In this document: piece by piece, positions 23,671 through 32,663 of the stretch
How the letters are laid out: each line of letters opens with the position of its first letter
Numbering within the stretch: the first letter of the stretch is position 1
Assembly: GCA_942492225.1 (NCBI GenBank)
Contig: CALODS010000047.1
Location: forward strand, 1-34,567
Direction of reading: 5' to 3'
Length of the DNA stretch: 34,567 bases
Source: JAFGTX01 sp942492225
GTDB taxonomy: Bacteria; Bacillota; Clostridia; Peptostreptococcales; Acidaminobacteraceae
The notes under the pieces: generated by a model
The model's database searches: none
What the model saw: only the letters and a program-made list of their open reading frames with translations
Told to the model about the DNA's origin: nothing
Made by a program: the position numbers and the translations under genes

Positions 23671-24900
23671 TTATTTTAAAAAATCCATGATGCTTTCTTC
23701 ATTTCTATTTTTTTCTATAAAACCGTCATTAATCATTTCCATCATATAGACAACTAGCTCTGGATCAAATTGCTTCCCAGAGTATGTTATTAATTCAGCT
23801 ACGATTTCTTCATCACTTAGCCTTATTCTATAACAACGATTACTGGACATTGCATCATAAGCATCAGCGATGCAAATGATTCTTGCATATAGAGGAATCT
23901 CTTTACCTGCAAGTCCCTTTGGATAACCAGTCCCGTCATATTTTTCATGATGGTATTTTGCGCCATCAGCAATGCCTTCAATAGCTGTAAAATCTTTTAG
24001 AATTTCTCCACCCGTTGTAGTATGAAGTTGAATCATTTTCCATTCTTCAGCTGTTAACGTTCCTGCTTTATTAAGTATAGCATCTCGTGTTCCAATTTTA
24101 CCAACATCATGCATAAGTGCAATATAGGAGATAATATCAAGTTCATGTTCTTTAAATCCCATTCGTTTTGCCATTTCACGGGTATAAATCGCTACCCGCG
24201 TTGAATGTCCTTTAGTATAAGGATCCTTTGCATCAATAAAATTTGCAAATGTTTTAAGAGACTGTAAAATAATTCTTTTATCTTCTACCTCCATCAGTTT
24301 ATATCTTTTAACTCGTATTTCAATAAGTACATAAGAAATAAAAGATATCGTCAAAATGACAGATGCTATTATAAGTCCCCAGTACAATGGAAAGTCTTCT
24401 TTCTCATAAAGCATATAGACACTAATTACAACGTCTTCCACTTCAAAGGCTGAAGGTGTATAAAGCAGGTAGCCAAAAGTTGTACTATCAGAATTTTTTT
24501 TCACCCTATAATTATAACTAACAGGGGTAATTTTTAGAATCTTACCATCTTTCGCATATATACCGTACCAAGCACCATCAAGATAACTTTCTTCGGGTAC
24601 TTTAACTTCAATCATCCAGTCCATTAAGTCATAATTCGAGCGATTCACTATGACACCATTATATTGGGCACCTCTAAATCCCTCATTCACTTCCCAATCT
24701 GGTGTTTTTGTGATTTGTACATAAAAATCCTCTTTATAAAAATTATTTTCACTGTAATGTTGTGACAATCGAATCTCATTTTTCTGTCTTGCTTGAACTT
24801 CATTCGTAATAAATAAGAATCCTATAACAATAGAGAAAAATGCTAGAGCAAACAGTATATATATAATCGTTTGTTTTTTATTTTTTTTTACTATTCTCAT
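23671..24900 (-). CDS. membrane HD-GYP phosphodiesterase with a CBM2-like extracytoplasmic domain
   Basis: 409 residues. Membrane segment about 10-32, extracytoplasmic domain about 35-172, second membrane segment about 174-195, then an HD-GYP domain with HD at 264-265 (LMHDVGKIG), HHEKYDGTGYP and ADAYDAMSSNRCYR, all consistent with active c-di-GMP hydrolysis to pGpG or GMP. The extracytoplasmic part reads GFRGAQYNGVIVNRS ... DWMIEVKVP ... DGAWYGI ... VSYNYRV ... TTFGYLLYTP, the order and spacing of a CBM2 cellulose/chitin-binding beta sandwich (W, ITNxs, W, WN, wNg, fGf). I rate that as good resemblance, not proof. I start at the ATG at 24900, preceded by GGGGGCGG; a TTG 18 bases upstream has no ribosome site. 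It is divergent from the EAL gene, and the 275-base gap between them shows only weak promoter-like hexamers. Confidence 0.88.
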   Translation of the reverse strand: MRIVKKNKKQTIIYILFALAFFSIVIGFLFITNEVQARQKNEIRLSQHYSENNFYKEDFYVQITKTPDWEVNEGFRGAQYNGVIVNRSNYDLMDWMIEVKVPEESYLDGAWYGIYAKDGKILKITPVSYNYRVKKNSDSTTFGYLLYTPSAFEVEDVVISVYMLYEKEDFPLYWGLIIASVILTISFISYVLIEIRVKRYKLMEVEDKRIILQSLKTFANFIDAKDPYTKGHSTRVAIYTREMAKRMGFKEHELDIISYIALMHDVGKIGTRDAILNKAGTLTAEEWKMIQLHTTTGGEILKDFTAIEGIADGAKYHHEKYDGTGYPKGLAGKEIPLYARIICIADAYDAMSSNRCYRIRLSDEEIVAELITYSGKQFDPELVVYMMEMINDGFIEKNRNEESIMDFLK

Positions 24901-25175
24901 ATAATTCGCCGCCCCCAAAAGTTACCATATAAGGCATTAATTTTAGTAAAACGCATAAGGCAATATCTATATATATAATACACCAACTATTAATATCTGA
25001 AAAGTTTTAATTGTCAGACTTATTTGCGTATATAATCATCTTATTTAAAACGTACTACTAACTTTAAGGTTTTCAGATAAAATATTGTGATTTACTCAAT
25101 TATAAGGGTATATACTTCATATAATAAATACAAATTCTATGATTTTTAGAATCTAGTTACCAAAAGGACTACGCT

Positions 25176-28037
25176 ATGCTTATACGCAAAAAACTTCCGC
25201 TTACATCCATCTTAATAATGTTTCTTTCATTACTCATTATGAGTTCTGTTTATTATGCTTATATATCTAATATTTTGATTCTCAATAATAAAGATAAAAT
25301 TCATGATATATTGGACCTGGAAAACGTCTCCTTAAAAACGTTCTTTGAAACAAGAAAAATTGAAATTGATTATTTATCCAATGACATACTCGTTTCAGAC
25401 ACCATCAACGACTATCTTGAAAATCCACTTAGTAGCTCGGTAGAATTCAAACCAATCTACAAAGCGCTTAACGACTATTTTGAGCAGATTGTAAATACAC
25501 GGGATGATATTCGTGATGTTTTTGTTTTGGCACCTGATGGCCGTGTTTTAGCCAGTAGTGAAGAAAAAAGTTACTGGATTGACCTTTCAGATCGCCAGTA
25601 TTACAAAGACGCACTGGAAGGAAAAACAACTATAAGTAACTTACTTATAGACCGAGTTGACGGTGAAAATGTTCTATTTGTTGCTGCACCTATCTATAAT
25701 CACTATACAAAGGACATAATTGGTGTCATGGCAAATATAATTGATACAAAAAATGTCTCTGACGCTATTCGAAACTTAATCACCAAATCCATTGGCGATG
25801 CCTACTTAATCGATCAAACTGGAATGATTGTATTTCATACCGATAAAACACTTATCGGTTCGCGACATTCAAATAGTAAAATTGATTTGTTTTTTAAAAA
25901 TTCTAATCTATCCAAAGCAAATTCTTTTGAATTTAAAGATCAATTAAACAAATATTACGTTGCTTATATTAATGTGACTGGAACACCTTGGGTACTTGTC
26001 ATAGAACAACATATGGATATCATTATGGCCTCTGCAAACAAGGCTCTTTATGTGATGATAGGCACTGCTATTTTTGTAATGACTATTTCTATTATAGTTT
26101 CTGTTCTCTTTACGCGAACCCTTACACGACCACTTACCGAGCTCAGTAAAGTCGTCCATCAAACAACTTATGGTGATTTAAGTGTACGATCAAAGTATAT
26201 TAGTAACGATGAAATTGGACTTCTTTCAAAGGACTTAAACCATATGCTCGATGAGCTTACAGGGGCTTACAAAGAAGTTGAATCAAAAAACAATGCTCTT
26301 GTTATTACTGAAGAAGAACTACGTGAAAACTATATGCAGCTAGAAGAAAACCAAATTGAATTAAGAAAGATTCAAGAAAAATACGCGCTAGCTCTAGAAG
26401 GTTCAAACGATGTCGTTTGGGAATGGGAATATAACACCAATCAATTCTTTGCTTCTGATGCTTGGTTTAAATTAACGGGACGCCCCTATTATAATAAAAC
26501 AATTTCCTATGTTGCATTTGAAGAATTGCTAAACGAAAGCACTCAAATGAAAGTTATGGCTACCTTTCAGGAACATTTTAAAGAGCACTCTGAAGTTATT
26601 TCCTTTAATATTGAACTCACCTTAGACGACAACACAAAAAAAACATTGTTCGCCAAAGCAAGCACACAGTGGGATGAAAATGGCAATCCTACTAAGACAT
26701 CTGGTATATTAGCTGATATAACCTTTGAAGTTGAAACCACAAATAAAATTCATGATTTAGCTTTTTTAAATCAATTAACCTTTATTCCAAATCGACTCGC
26801 TTATACAACCCACTTAGAAAATCATTTTAGGCACGCCGCTTCTCAATCACATCCATTGGCAATCTTTCAAATGGATATTGATAACTTTATGCGTATAAAT
26901 GATGCACTTGGACATGAATTTGGTGATGCTGTTTTAATTGCTTTAGCCAAACGACTAAAAGGTGCAGAAACTGATCAAATTAAACTTTATCACCTCTCAG
27001 CAGATGAATTTGCCTTTATTTTAACCGGTTTTTCAGATGAAGATTTAATCAAAAATGAAATCATACGCATATACGATTTGCTTAATCAAGCATTTCAACT
27101 TGATGAAAAATCACTATATATTAGTATGAGCACGGGTATTAGTCTCTTTCCACATGATGCGCAAACGGTTCATAAACTCATTCAAAACGCTGATACTGCA
27201 ATGTTTACAGCTAAGAAATCTGGAAAAGCAACTTATGTGTTTTACACTGAGTTTCTTTCTGAATCTGTACACTACAAACTTGAGATTGAAAATATTTTGA
27301 GACGAGCAATAAAAGATAAGCTCGTATTTATGCATTATCAACCTCAGTATAACGCTTCAAGCGAGCAATTAAACTCTTTTGAAGCACTCATTCGAATCAC
27401 CACTGAAGAGGGCATATCTATATCTCCAGCTGACTTTATTCCTATTGCAGAAGAAAATGGTTCTATCATAGAATTTGGAGATTGGGTGATCGAAGATACC
27501 TGCAAAACTATAAAAGAATTACTTATTTCAGGTTATAACTTTAAGCACATTAGCATCAATGTATCTGGGTTACAACTACAACAAAGTGATTTTGAAACAA
27601 AACTTTCCACCATTACACAAGCTTATGGCATTGATCCAACCTTCCTCGAATTAGAAGTGACTGAAAGTATATTCATGAACGAAAGTGATGATCAGGGTAT
27701 CCTTGGGGTTCTTAGAAAGAAAGGCTATAAAATTGCACTTGATGATTTTGGCACAGGCTATTCTTCATTTGCTTACTTAAGAAAAATGCCATTATCTACC
27801 TTGAAAATCGATAAAACCTTTATAGACGACCTTGTAGACTCTAAAAAAGACAGAGAAGTCATCCGTCAAATGATCCAATTTTCTCATGAACTTGGCATTA
27901 AAGTTATTGCAGAAGGGGTCGAAACAAAGGAACAACTGGATATATTAAAAAATGCTCATTGCGACTATATTCAAGGGTATTACTTTAGCAAGCCTCTTTC
28001 TAAAGAACATATAATCAAATTACTGGAACTCTTCTGA
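25176..28037 (+). CDS. membrane dCache-HAMP-PAS-GGDEF(degenerate)-EAL phosphodiesterase
   Basis: 953 residues and the only complete gene on the plus strand. Membrane segment about 8-28, double-Cache sensor about 35-285 (DVFVLAPDGRVLASS, then GDAYLIDQTGMIVFHTD), membrane segment about 290-312, HAMP about 313-366, coiled coil, PAS about 390-515, GGDEF-like about 525-685, EAL about 700-950. The GGDEF signature is SADEF (608-612), so cyclase activity is unlikely and it may act as a GTP-binding regulator. The EAL domain keeps EAL (736-738), NVSGLQLQ, ELEVTESIF, DDFGTGYSSFAYL, LKIDKTFI and AEGVE, so it should cleave c-di-GMP to pGpG in response to an external ligand. AAGGA precedes the ATG. A small inverted repeat (25133-25152) lies in the leader. 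Confidence 0.93.
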   Translation: MLIRKKLPLTSILIMFLSLLIMSSVYYAYISNILILNNKDKIHDILDLENVSLKTFFETRKIEIDYLSNDILVSDTINDYLENPLSSSVEFKPIYKALNDYFEQIVNTRDDIRDVFVLAPDGRVLASSEEKSYWIDLSDRQYYKDALEGKTTISNLLIDRVDGENVLFVAAPIYNHYTKDIIGVMANIIDTKNVSDAIRNLITKSIGDAYLIDQTGMIVFHTDKTLIGSRHSNSKIDLFFKNSNLSKANSFEFKDQLNKYYVAYINVTGTPWVLVIEQHMDIIMASANKALYVMIGTAIFVMTISIIVSVLFTRTLTRPLTELSKVVHQTTYGDLSVRSKYISNDEIGLLSKDLNHMLDELTGAYKEVESKNNALVITEEELRENYMQLEENQIELRKIQEKYALALEGSNDVVWEWEYNTNQFFASDAWFKLTGRPYYNKTISYVAFEELLNESTQMKVMATFQEHFKEHSEVISFNIELTLDDNTKKTLFAKASTQWDENGNPTKTSGILADITFEVETTNKIHDLAFLNQLTFIPNRLAYTTHLENHFRHAASQSHPLAIFQMDIDNFMRINDALGHEFGDAVLIALAKRLKGAETDQIKLYHLSADEFAFILTGFSDEDLIKNEIIRIYDLLNQAFQLDEKSLYISMSTGISLFPHDAQTVHKLIQNADTAMFTAKKSGKATYVFYTEFLSESVHYKLEIENILRRAIKDKLVFMHYQPQYNASSEQLNSFEALIRITTEEGISISPADFIPIAEENGSIIEFGDWVIEDTCKTIKELLISGYNFKHISINVSGLQLQQSDFETKLSTITQAYGIDPTFLELEVTESIFMNESDDQGILGVLRKKGYKIALDDFGTGYSSFAYLRKMPLSTLKIDKTFIDDLVDSKKDREVIRQMIQFSHELGIKVIAEGVETKEQLDILKNAHCDYIQGYYFSKPLSKEHIIKLLELF

Positions 28038-28169
28038 TTTTTAATACATGTTGTAGTAAAAGTGTAGCAGTAAGAAATACAATCATTACAAATACCATGA
28101 GACCTATTTTTAGTAATGATTTAAATAAAATAAATGGCAATAGTTTTTATTAACCACTCTCATAATGCA

Positions 28170-28212
28170 ATAAAAACCGCTAGGCAATAATAATCATTAT
28201 TGCTTAGCGGTT
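28170..28212 (-). terminator. strong terminator of glyS, possibly bidirectional
   Basis: Stem of 16 pairs with one mismatch (28175-28212) between the convergent EAL and glyS genes, followed on the minus strand by TTTTTATT. A weaker T run lies on the other side. The rest of the gap 28038-28169 shows nothing I can identify. Confidence 0.85.
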
Positions 28213-28218
28213 ACTTTG

Positions 28219-29607
28219 TTAAAATTGTAATGCATCTCCAATGAAATTAACTAATTCATCAATTTTTACTCGTTCTTGTTCCATTGAATCTCTGTGACGA
28301 ATTGTTACACAACCATCTTCTTTAGACTCAAAGTCATAAGTGATACAGAAAGGTGTACCAATTTCATCATTTCTTCTATAGCGTTTACCAATAGATCCAG
28401 CATCGTCAAATTCGACATTGTAATGCTTTGACAATTCAGCGAAGACTTCTAAGGCATCATCACTTAACTTCTTGCTAAGAGGCAAAATACAAGCTTTGAA
28501 AGGTGCTAATGCAGGATGGAAGTGCATCACTGTTCTTGATTGACCATCTTCTAATTGCTCTTCCTCATAAGCGTTTACTAAGAAAGCAAGCGTTACGCGG
28601 TCTGCACCAAGAGATGGTTCAATGCAGTAAGGTACATATTTTTCATTTGTAATTGGATCTTGATATCTCAAATCTTTTCCTGAAAACTCCATATGTTGTT
28701 TCAAGTCATAGTCTGTTCTGTCTGCTATACCCCATAATTCACCCCAACCAAATGGGAATTTAAATTCGATATCTGTTGTCGCATTTGAGTAATGCGATAA
28801 TTCTTTTTCGCTGTGATCTCTAAACTTAACGGCATCTTTATCAATACCTAGATTAAGTAACCAATTCATACAGTATTCTTTCCAGTATGCATACCATTTT
28901 AAATCTTCACCTGGCTCACAGAAAAATTCTAATTCCATTTGCTCAAATTCACGCACTCTAAAAATAAAGTTACCTGGTGTTATTTCATTTCTAAATGATT
29001 TGCCTACTTGCGCAATACCAAATGGTACTTTCTTTCTTGCTGTTCTCTGTACATTTTTAAAGTTAACAAAAATACCTTGAGCCGTTTCTGGTCTAAGATA
29101 TATTTCTGTACTCGAATCATCTGTTACCCCTTGGTAAGTTTTAAACATTAGGTTGAACTGACGAATATTCGTGAAATTTAGCTTTCCACAATTTGGACAA
29201 GTAATGCCATTTTCAGCTATAAATGTTTCCATTTTTTCATTTGACCATCCGTCTACAATTTCACCTTCTTGTTCTGTAGCAGCATAGAAGTCTTCAATTA
29301 ATTTATCCGCTCTATAACGCGTTTTACAATCTTTACAATCCATCAGTGGATCTGAGAAACCACCTAAATGACCTGATGCTTCCCAAGTACGAGGATTCAT
29401 CAAAATTGCACTATCAAGACCTACGTTGTAAGGACATTCTTGTACAAATTTTCTCCACCATGCTTTTTTTACATTATTCTTTAATTCTACTCCAAGAGGA
29501 CCATAATCCCACGAATTTGCAAGTCCGTCATATATTTCTGATCCAGGAAATACAAATCCTCTTGATTTTGCTAACGCTACTATTTTTTCCATTGTTACAT
29601 CATTCAT
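28219..29607 (-). CDS. glyS: glycyl-tRNA synthetase (dimeric class II type)
   Basis: 462 residues. Single-chain class II synthetase (homodimer type, often called GlyQS) that charges tRNA-Gly. The start AKSRGFVFPGSEIYDGLANSWDYGPLGVELKNN is diagnostic. A zinc-binding region has CKDCKTRY and CPNCGKLNF. Class II motif 2 is seen as FRNEITPGNFIFRVREFEQMELEFF, motif 3 as GADRVTLAFL, and the C-terminal anticodon-binding domain covers the last about 110 residues. GGAGGAAAA precedes the ATG. Transcription is controlled by the T-box leader just upstream, with a Gly specifier, so expression should rise when uncharged tRNA-Gly accumulates. Confidence 0.97.
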   Translation of the reverse strand: MNDVTMEKIVALAKSRGFVFPGSEIYDGLANSWDYGPLGVELKNNVKKAWWRKFVQECPYNVGLDSAILMNPRTWEASGHLGGFSDPLMDCKDCKTRYRADKLIEDFYAATEQEGEIVDGWSNEKMETFIAENGITCPNCGKLNFTNIRQFNLMFKTYQGVTDDSSTEIYLRPETAQGIFVNFKNVQRTARKKVPFGIAQVGKSFRNEITPGNFIFRVREFEQMELEFFCEPGEDLKWYAYWKEYCMNWLLNLGIDKDAVKFRDHSEKELSHYSNATTDIEFKFPFGWGELWGIADRTDYDLKQHMEFSGKDLRYQDPITNEKYVPYCIEPSLGADRVTLAFLVNAYEEEQLEDGQSRTVMHFHPALAPFKACILPLSKKLSDDALEVFAELSKHYNVEFDDAGSIGKRYRRNDEIGTPFCITYDFESKEDGCVTIRHRDSMEQERVKIDELVNFIGDALQF

Positions 29608-29656
29608 AATTTTTCCTCCTCATCTCTACTATTAGGATAAGAGATTTTTTCAAAAA

Positions 29657-29850
29657 ATAAAAAACCTCTCGTCCCACAAAGGGACGAAAGGTAACTTCCG
29701 CGGTTCCACCCTTTTTGACCGAAAGGTCCTCTTTATTAAGTTGCTCCAAAGTGCCTTCAATTATTGACTGATGTTAACTTTCACCGACCGTTAACTCTCT
29801 TTGTACAGTCTACTAACCTACTACTCTTCTTCAACGCATATTTGAAATTA
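29657..29850 (-). promoter_or_regulatory. T-box riboswitch (glycine) controlling glyS
   Basis: Minus-strand leader of about 190 bases between the promoter and glyS. The T-box sequence AGGGTGGAACCGCG is at 29712-29699 and pairs with the 3' end of uncharged tRNA. The terminator hairpin, an 11-pair stem at 29665-29691 with a T-rich tail, is downstream of it. Stem I lies 5' and its specifier appears as GAA-GGC-AC, with the Gly codon GGC at 29755-29753, matching tRNA-Gly(GCC). The nearby GAGTAGTAG and AG-rich segments match the conserved Stem I parts. In the charged state the terminator forms; binding of uncharged tRNA forms the antiterminator. Confidence 0.92.
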
Positions 29851-29856
29851 TAACTT

Positions 29857-29885
29857 ATTATACTCAAGAATAGACAATAGTTCAA
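29857..29885 (-). promoter_or_regulatory. promoter of the T-box/glyS transcript
   Basis: TTGAAC (29885-29880), 17-base spacer, TATAAT (29862-29857). Transcription would start near 29850, at the beginning of the T-box leader. I saw no terminator for the preceding DUF4342 gene, so some read-through is possible. Confidence 0.7.
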
Positions 29886-29894
29886 GACTACTCT

Positions 29895-30488
29895 TTATTC
29901 TTTATTTTTTTCTTCTTCCGTTTCATCTATTGCCGAAGATTCTTCTTTTACTTCTTCGCTAAGAATAATAACATCTTCTTCATCAAAGTCATCTTCTTCG
30001 TCATTTAAGAAATCATCTTCAACGGTTTTATGAAATCCATGCTTTTCTTTTGAAAATTTCTCCTTAACACTGTCCACTTTATGTTCTGTATATTCTTTTA
30101 CATTAATAACTTCACCATCATCTTTGATGATTTTAAGATCACAACCGGCAATAAGCGCAGCCAAAATCGATGCAACTGTTGCTGGCGTAAAAATTAATGC
30201 GCCAAAAATACCCGCTAAAATAGGAATATCTACAACCACTTTACCGTTTTTCTCCAAAGTGATTCGTGTTACATTCCCTTTCTTAATCATGTCCTTCAAT
30301 ACACCAATAATTTCTTCACCATTAACAAATGGTCTATCAGATTGACCTTTATCTTTCTTTAAAGTCTCAATATAAATGATTGCTTCTACTACATCACCAT
30401 CTGAAAATTGTAGTGCCTCTTTGGCTTGGTGATAAGTTGCACCCGTTCTGTTAATTACTTCATCAATTTGCTCTAGCGTAATGTTCAT
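29895..30488 (-). CDS. DUF4342 protein with N-terminal UBA-like domain
   Basis: 197 residues. Residues about 3-40 (LEQIDEVINRTGATYHQAKEALQFSDGDVVEAIIYIE) form a UBA-like three-helix motif as in EF-Ts and NAC proteins. The middle (about 62-145) is the DUF4342 region, with a hydrophobic stretch around 92-118 (IPILAGIFGALIFTPATVASILAALIAG) that could be a membrane segment or a buried helix. The tail is strongly acidic (DFLNDEEDDFDEEDVIILSEEVKEESSAIDE). The function of this family is unknown. It begins 4 bases after recO with an AAGGAG site, so it belongs to the DUF3048-cdd-era-mgtE-recO operon as its last gene. Confidence 0.8.
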   Translation of the reverse strand: MNITLEQIDEVINRTGATYHQAKEALQFSDGDVVEAIIYIETLKKDKGQSDRPFVNGEEIIGVLKDMIKKGNVTRITLEKNGKVVVDIPILAGIFGALIFTPATVASILAALIAGCDLKIIKDDGEVINVKEYTEHKVDSVKEKFSKEKHGFHKTVEDDFLNDEEDDFDEEDVIILSEEVKEESSAIDETEEEKNKE

Positions 30489-30492
30489 ATGA

Positions 30493-31245
30493 TCACTCCT
30501 TCAAAAAATTTAAAGTATCTAAAAACTCAATACTTTTGAAACGTTTTATCCCAACATGATGCTTTAAATAGTTACTAAGTAATATATCCATTTTTTCGAT
30601 GTAAAAATCATTTATTTCTATCTGGCACAATTTCATTGTATCCTCATTTAAGATCAAAGTCATCAATCGGGGTAATTTTTTACCAATTTTTAATCCTTTG
30701 TTCATATTTATGGCACATGTGTCACACAAAAGTCCACCGTCTTCTATGCTAATATGGTGAAGATTTACTTTTGAACCACATGCTATACAAAATGCTGTTT
30801 CAGGTTTATATCCAAGAATATCAAGTGATTTTAACTCATAAATAATTTTTAGTAACTTCCCACTACACTTACCATCTTTTAAGCACTGCAAAACATTTTT
30901 TAAAATCGAAAATAATTTTAAATTTGCTGTATCTTCAGGTAATACGAAACTTGTTAATTCCATAAAATATGATGCATAAGTTAATTTGACTAAATCTTCG
31001 CGGATGGTGTAGTAAGAATCATAAACGTCAGCCGAACTAACATAATTCCATTTCGATCCCATCGATAGACTAAATTCACCATATACAAACAATTGAGATG
31101 TCGAGTTTAATCTTGACTTCGCATTTCTTGCACCTTTGGCAACCGCTGTAATTTTTCCATGTTTATCTGAAAAAATTGTAATCAGTATATCCGAGTCTGA
31201 TAATTTTACTGTTTTTAATACGATGCCACTGGTTACTAATCTCAT
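30493..31245 (-). CDS. recO: DNA repair protein RecO
   Basis: 250 residues, standard length. RecO helps load RecA on SSB-coated single-stranded DNA together with RecR in recombinational repair. The N-terminal OB fold begins VTSGIVLKTVKLSDSDILITIFSDKHGKITAVAKGAR, typical of the family, followed by a helical domain. The zinc finger is C153/C156 and C174/C177 (FCIACGS ... GGLLCDTC). It lies 4 bases after mgtE and 4 before the DUF4342 gene, in the common era-recO-glyS neighbourhood of Bacillota. An AGGATAA site precedes the ATG. Confidence 0.95.
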   Translation of the reverse strand: MRLVTSGIVLKTVKLSDSDILITIFSDKHGKITAVAKGARNAKSRLNSTSQLFVYGEFSLSMGSKWNYVSSADVYDSYYTIREDLVKLTYASYFMELTSFVLPEDTANLKLFSILKNVLQCLKDGKCSGKLLKIIYELKSLDILGYKPETAFCIACGSKVNLHHISIEDGGLLCDTCAINMNKGLKIGKKLPRLMTLILNEDTMKLCQIEINDFYIEKMDILLSNYLKHHVGIKRFKSIEFLDTLNFLKE

Positions 31246-31249
31246 AGTT

Positions 31250-32632
31250 TTATCCTAAGTTTGTAATAAGTATCGTTGCGAGCGTAAAGTATATTGACAA
31301 CCCAATAATATCTATTGTTGTTGTGATAAACGGTGCCGACGCAACCGCTGGATCTATACCAATACGTTTAAATGTCAATGGTACAAGGGTGCCTATTGTT
31401 GCTGCAGTAATCATATTTGCCCACATTGCGAGTCCTACGATAAGAGACATAAGGAAATTTCCATCCTCTAAAAAAAGAACAATAACAGCGACTAATGCAC
31501 TACACGCTAAACCTACTAAAAATCCAACAAAAATTTCATGGACCAAGGTCTTCCATACATCACCAGTATCAATATTACCTGTTGCAATATTTCTAACGGT
31601 TAATGTAGAGGATTGTGTTCCAACATTCCCTCCCATTCCAGCCAAGAGCGGAATAAATAAAGCGAGCGTCGCATTTGTTGATAAAGCATCTTGAAATCCT
31701 CTAATAACTGAAGCTGACAGTAGTCCACCAAACACTGTAACAATAAGCCAAGGCAATCTTGATCTAACCGAGGTAATGATCTTAACACCTAGACCCTCAT
31801 CATCAAAATCTTCTAGTTCAGACGAACCAACAAATCTAAGAATGTCTTCTGTTGCTTCATCTTCAAGAACGTCAATAACATCATCTACCGTAATAATTCC
31901 TAAAAGTGTGTGTTCATCATCAACTACAGGAATGGCTAATAAGTCGTACTTAGATACATTTCTAGCAACATCTTCCTGGTCATCATCAATATTCACTGAA
32001 ATGACATTTGGGTTCATGATATCCTCAATTAATTGATCTGGTTTAGAAACAATTAACTGTCTTAAAGAAATAACCCCTACCAATCGCTCTTGATGATCTG
32101 TAACAAAAATATAGTAAACAGTTTCAGCATCAGGCGCCTCTTCACGTAAACGTTCGATGGCTTCATAACAAGTAATATCTTGAAGAATAGATATATAATC
32201 TTTCGTCATGATACCACCGGCAGTGTCCTCATCATACACTAGCAGTGCCTTTACATCATCTGCATCCTCATCATTTAGGAAAGATATTATTTCCATTTGT
32301 CGAGTTTCACTTAATTCTCCAAGCTTATCAGCCATGTCATCCGATGACATCATATCAAGAACAACAATTTTTTGTTCAATTGGCAGCGCAGTGATTAATC
32401 TGCCAAATGTTTCTGAATTTATATCTTCTAATACATCTGTTGCCACATCCCATGGCAACAACGAAAATAGTCTTATCTGATCATCGTCGTCTAAGTCAAC
32501 TAAGACCTCTGCAATATCGGCGGGGTGAACAATCTCAATAAATTCTCTGATTTTTTCGTCGTCATTTTGAAGAAGAAATTCTTCCATGTTGTCTAAGATT
32601 TCAAGTCTTAATGTTTCATTTATTTTGTCCAT
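31250..32632 (-). CDS. mgtE: magnesium transporter MgtE
   Basis: 460 residues. Magnesium channel of the inner membrane. The acidic MgtE N domain (about 15-130) ends with DDMADKLGEL. A pair of CBS domains (about 135-255, with YDEDTAGGIMTKDYISI and IIGTVDDV-type IITVDDVIDVLEDEATEDIL) senses cytosolic magnesium and closes the pore. Five transmembrane helices (about 285-460) contain the pore signature GGNVGTQSSTLTVRNIATG and TTTIDIIGLSIYF near the C-terminus, where the family has the selectivity Asp. Upstream GGGAGG fits the start. It lies between era and recO without its own riboswitch, 31 bases after era. Magnesium control is therefore expected at the protein level. Confidence 0.95.
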   Translation of the reverse strand: MDKINETLRLEILDNMEEFLLQNDDEKIREFIEIVHPADIAEVLVDLDDDDQIRLFSLLPWDVATDVLEDINSETFGRLITALPIEQKIVVLDMMSSDDMADKLGELSETRQMEIISFLNDEDADDVKALLVYDEDTAGGIMTKDYISILQDITCYEAIERLREEAPDAETVYYIFVTDHQERLVGVISLRQLIVSKPDQLIEDIMNPNVISVNIDDDQEDVARNVSKYDLLAIPVVDDEHTLLGIITVDDVIDVLEDEATEDILRFVGSSELEDFDDEGLGVKIITSVRSRLPWLIVTVFGGLLSASVIRGFQDALSTNATLALFIPLLAGMGGNVGTQSSTLTVRNIATGNIDTGDVWKTLVHEIFVGFLVGLACSALVAVIVLFLEDGNFLMSLIVGLAMWANMITAATIGTLVPLTFKRIGIDPAVASAPFITTTIDIIGLSIYFTLATILITNLG

Positions 32633-32663
32633 GTTCGACCTCCCGTTTTATTTGCTAGAAGGA

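Noticed and set aside
28038..28174. A small gene or RNA between the EAL gene and the glyS terminator
   Set aside because: No open frame with a ribosome site and no structured pattern beyond the terminator hairpin.
31323..32480. Plus-strand frames opposite mgtE
   Set aside because: Antisense shadows of the CBS and membrane domains of mgtE. Ser/Thr-rich translations reflect the Asp/Glu codons of the real gene.
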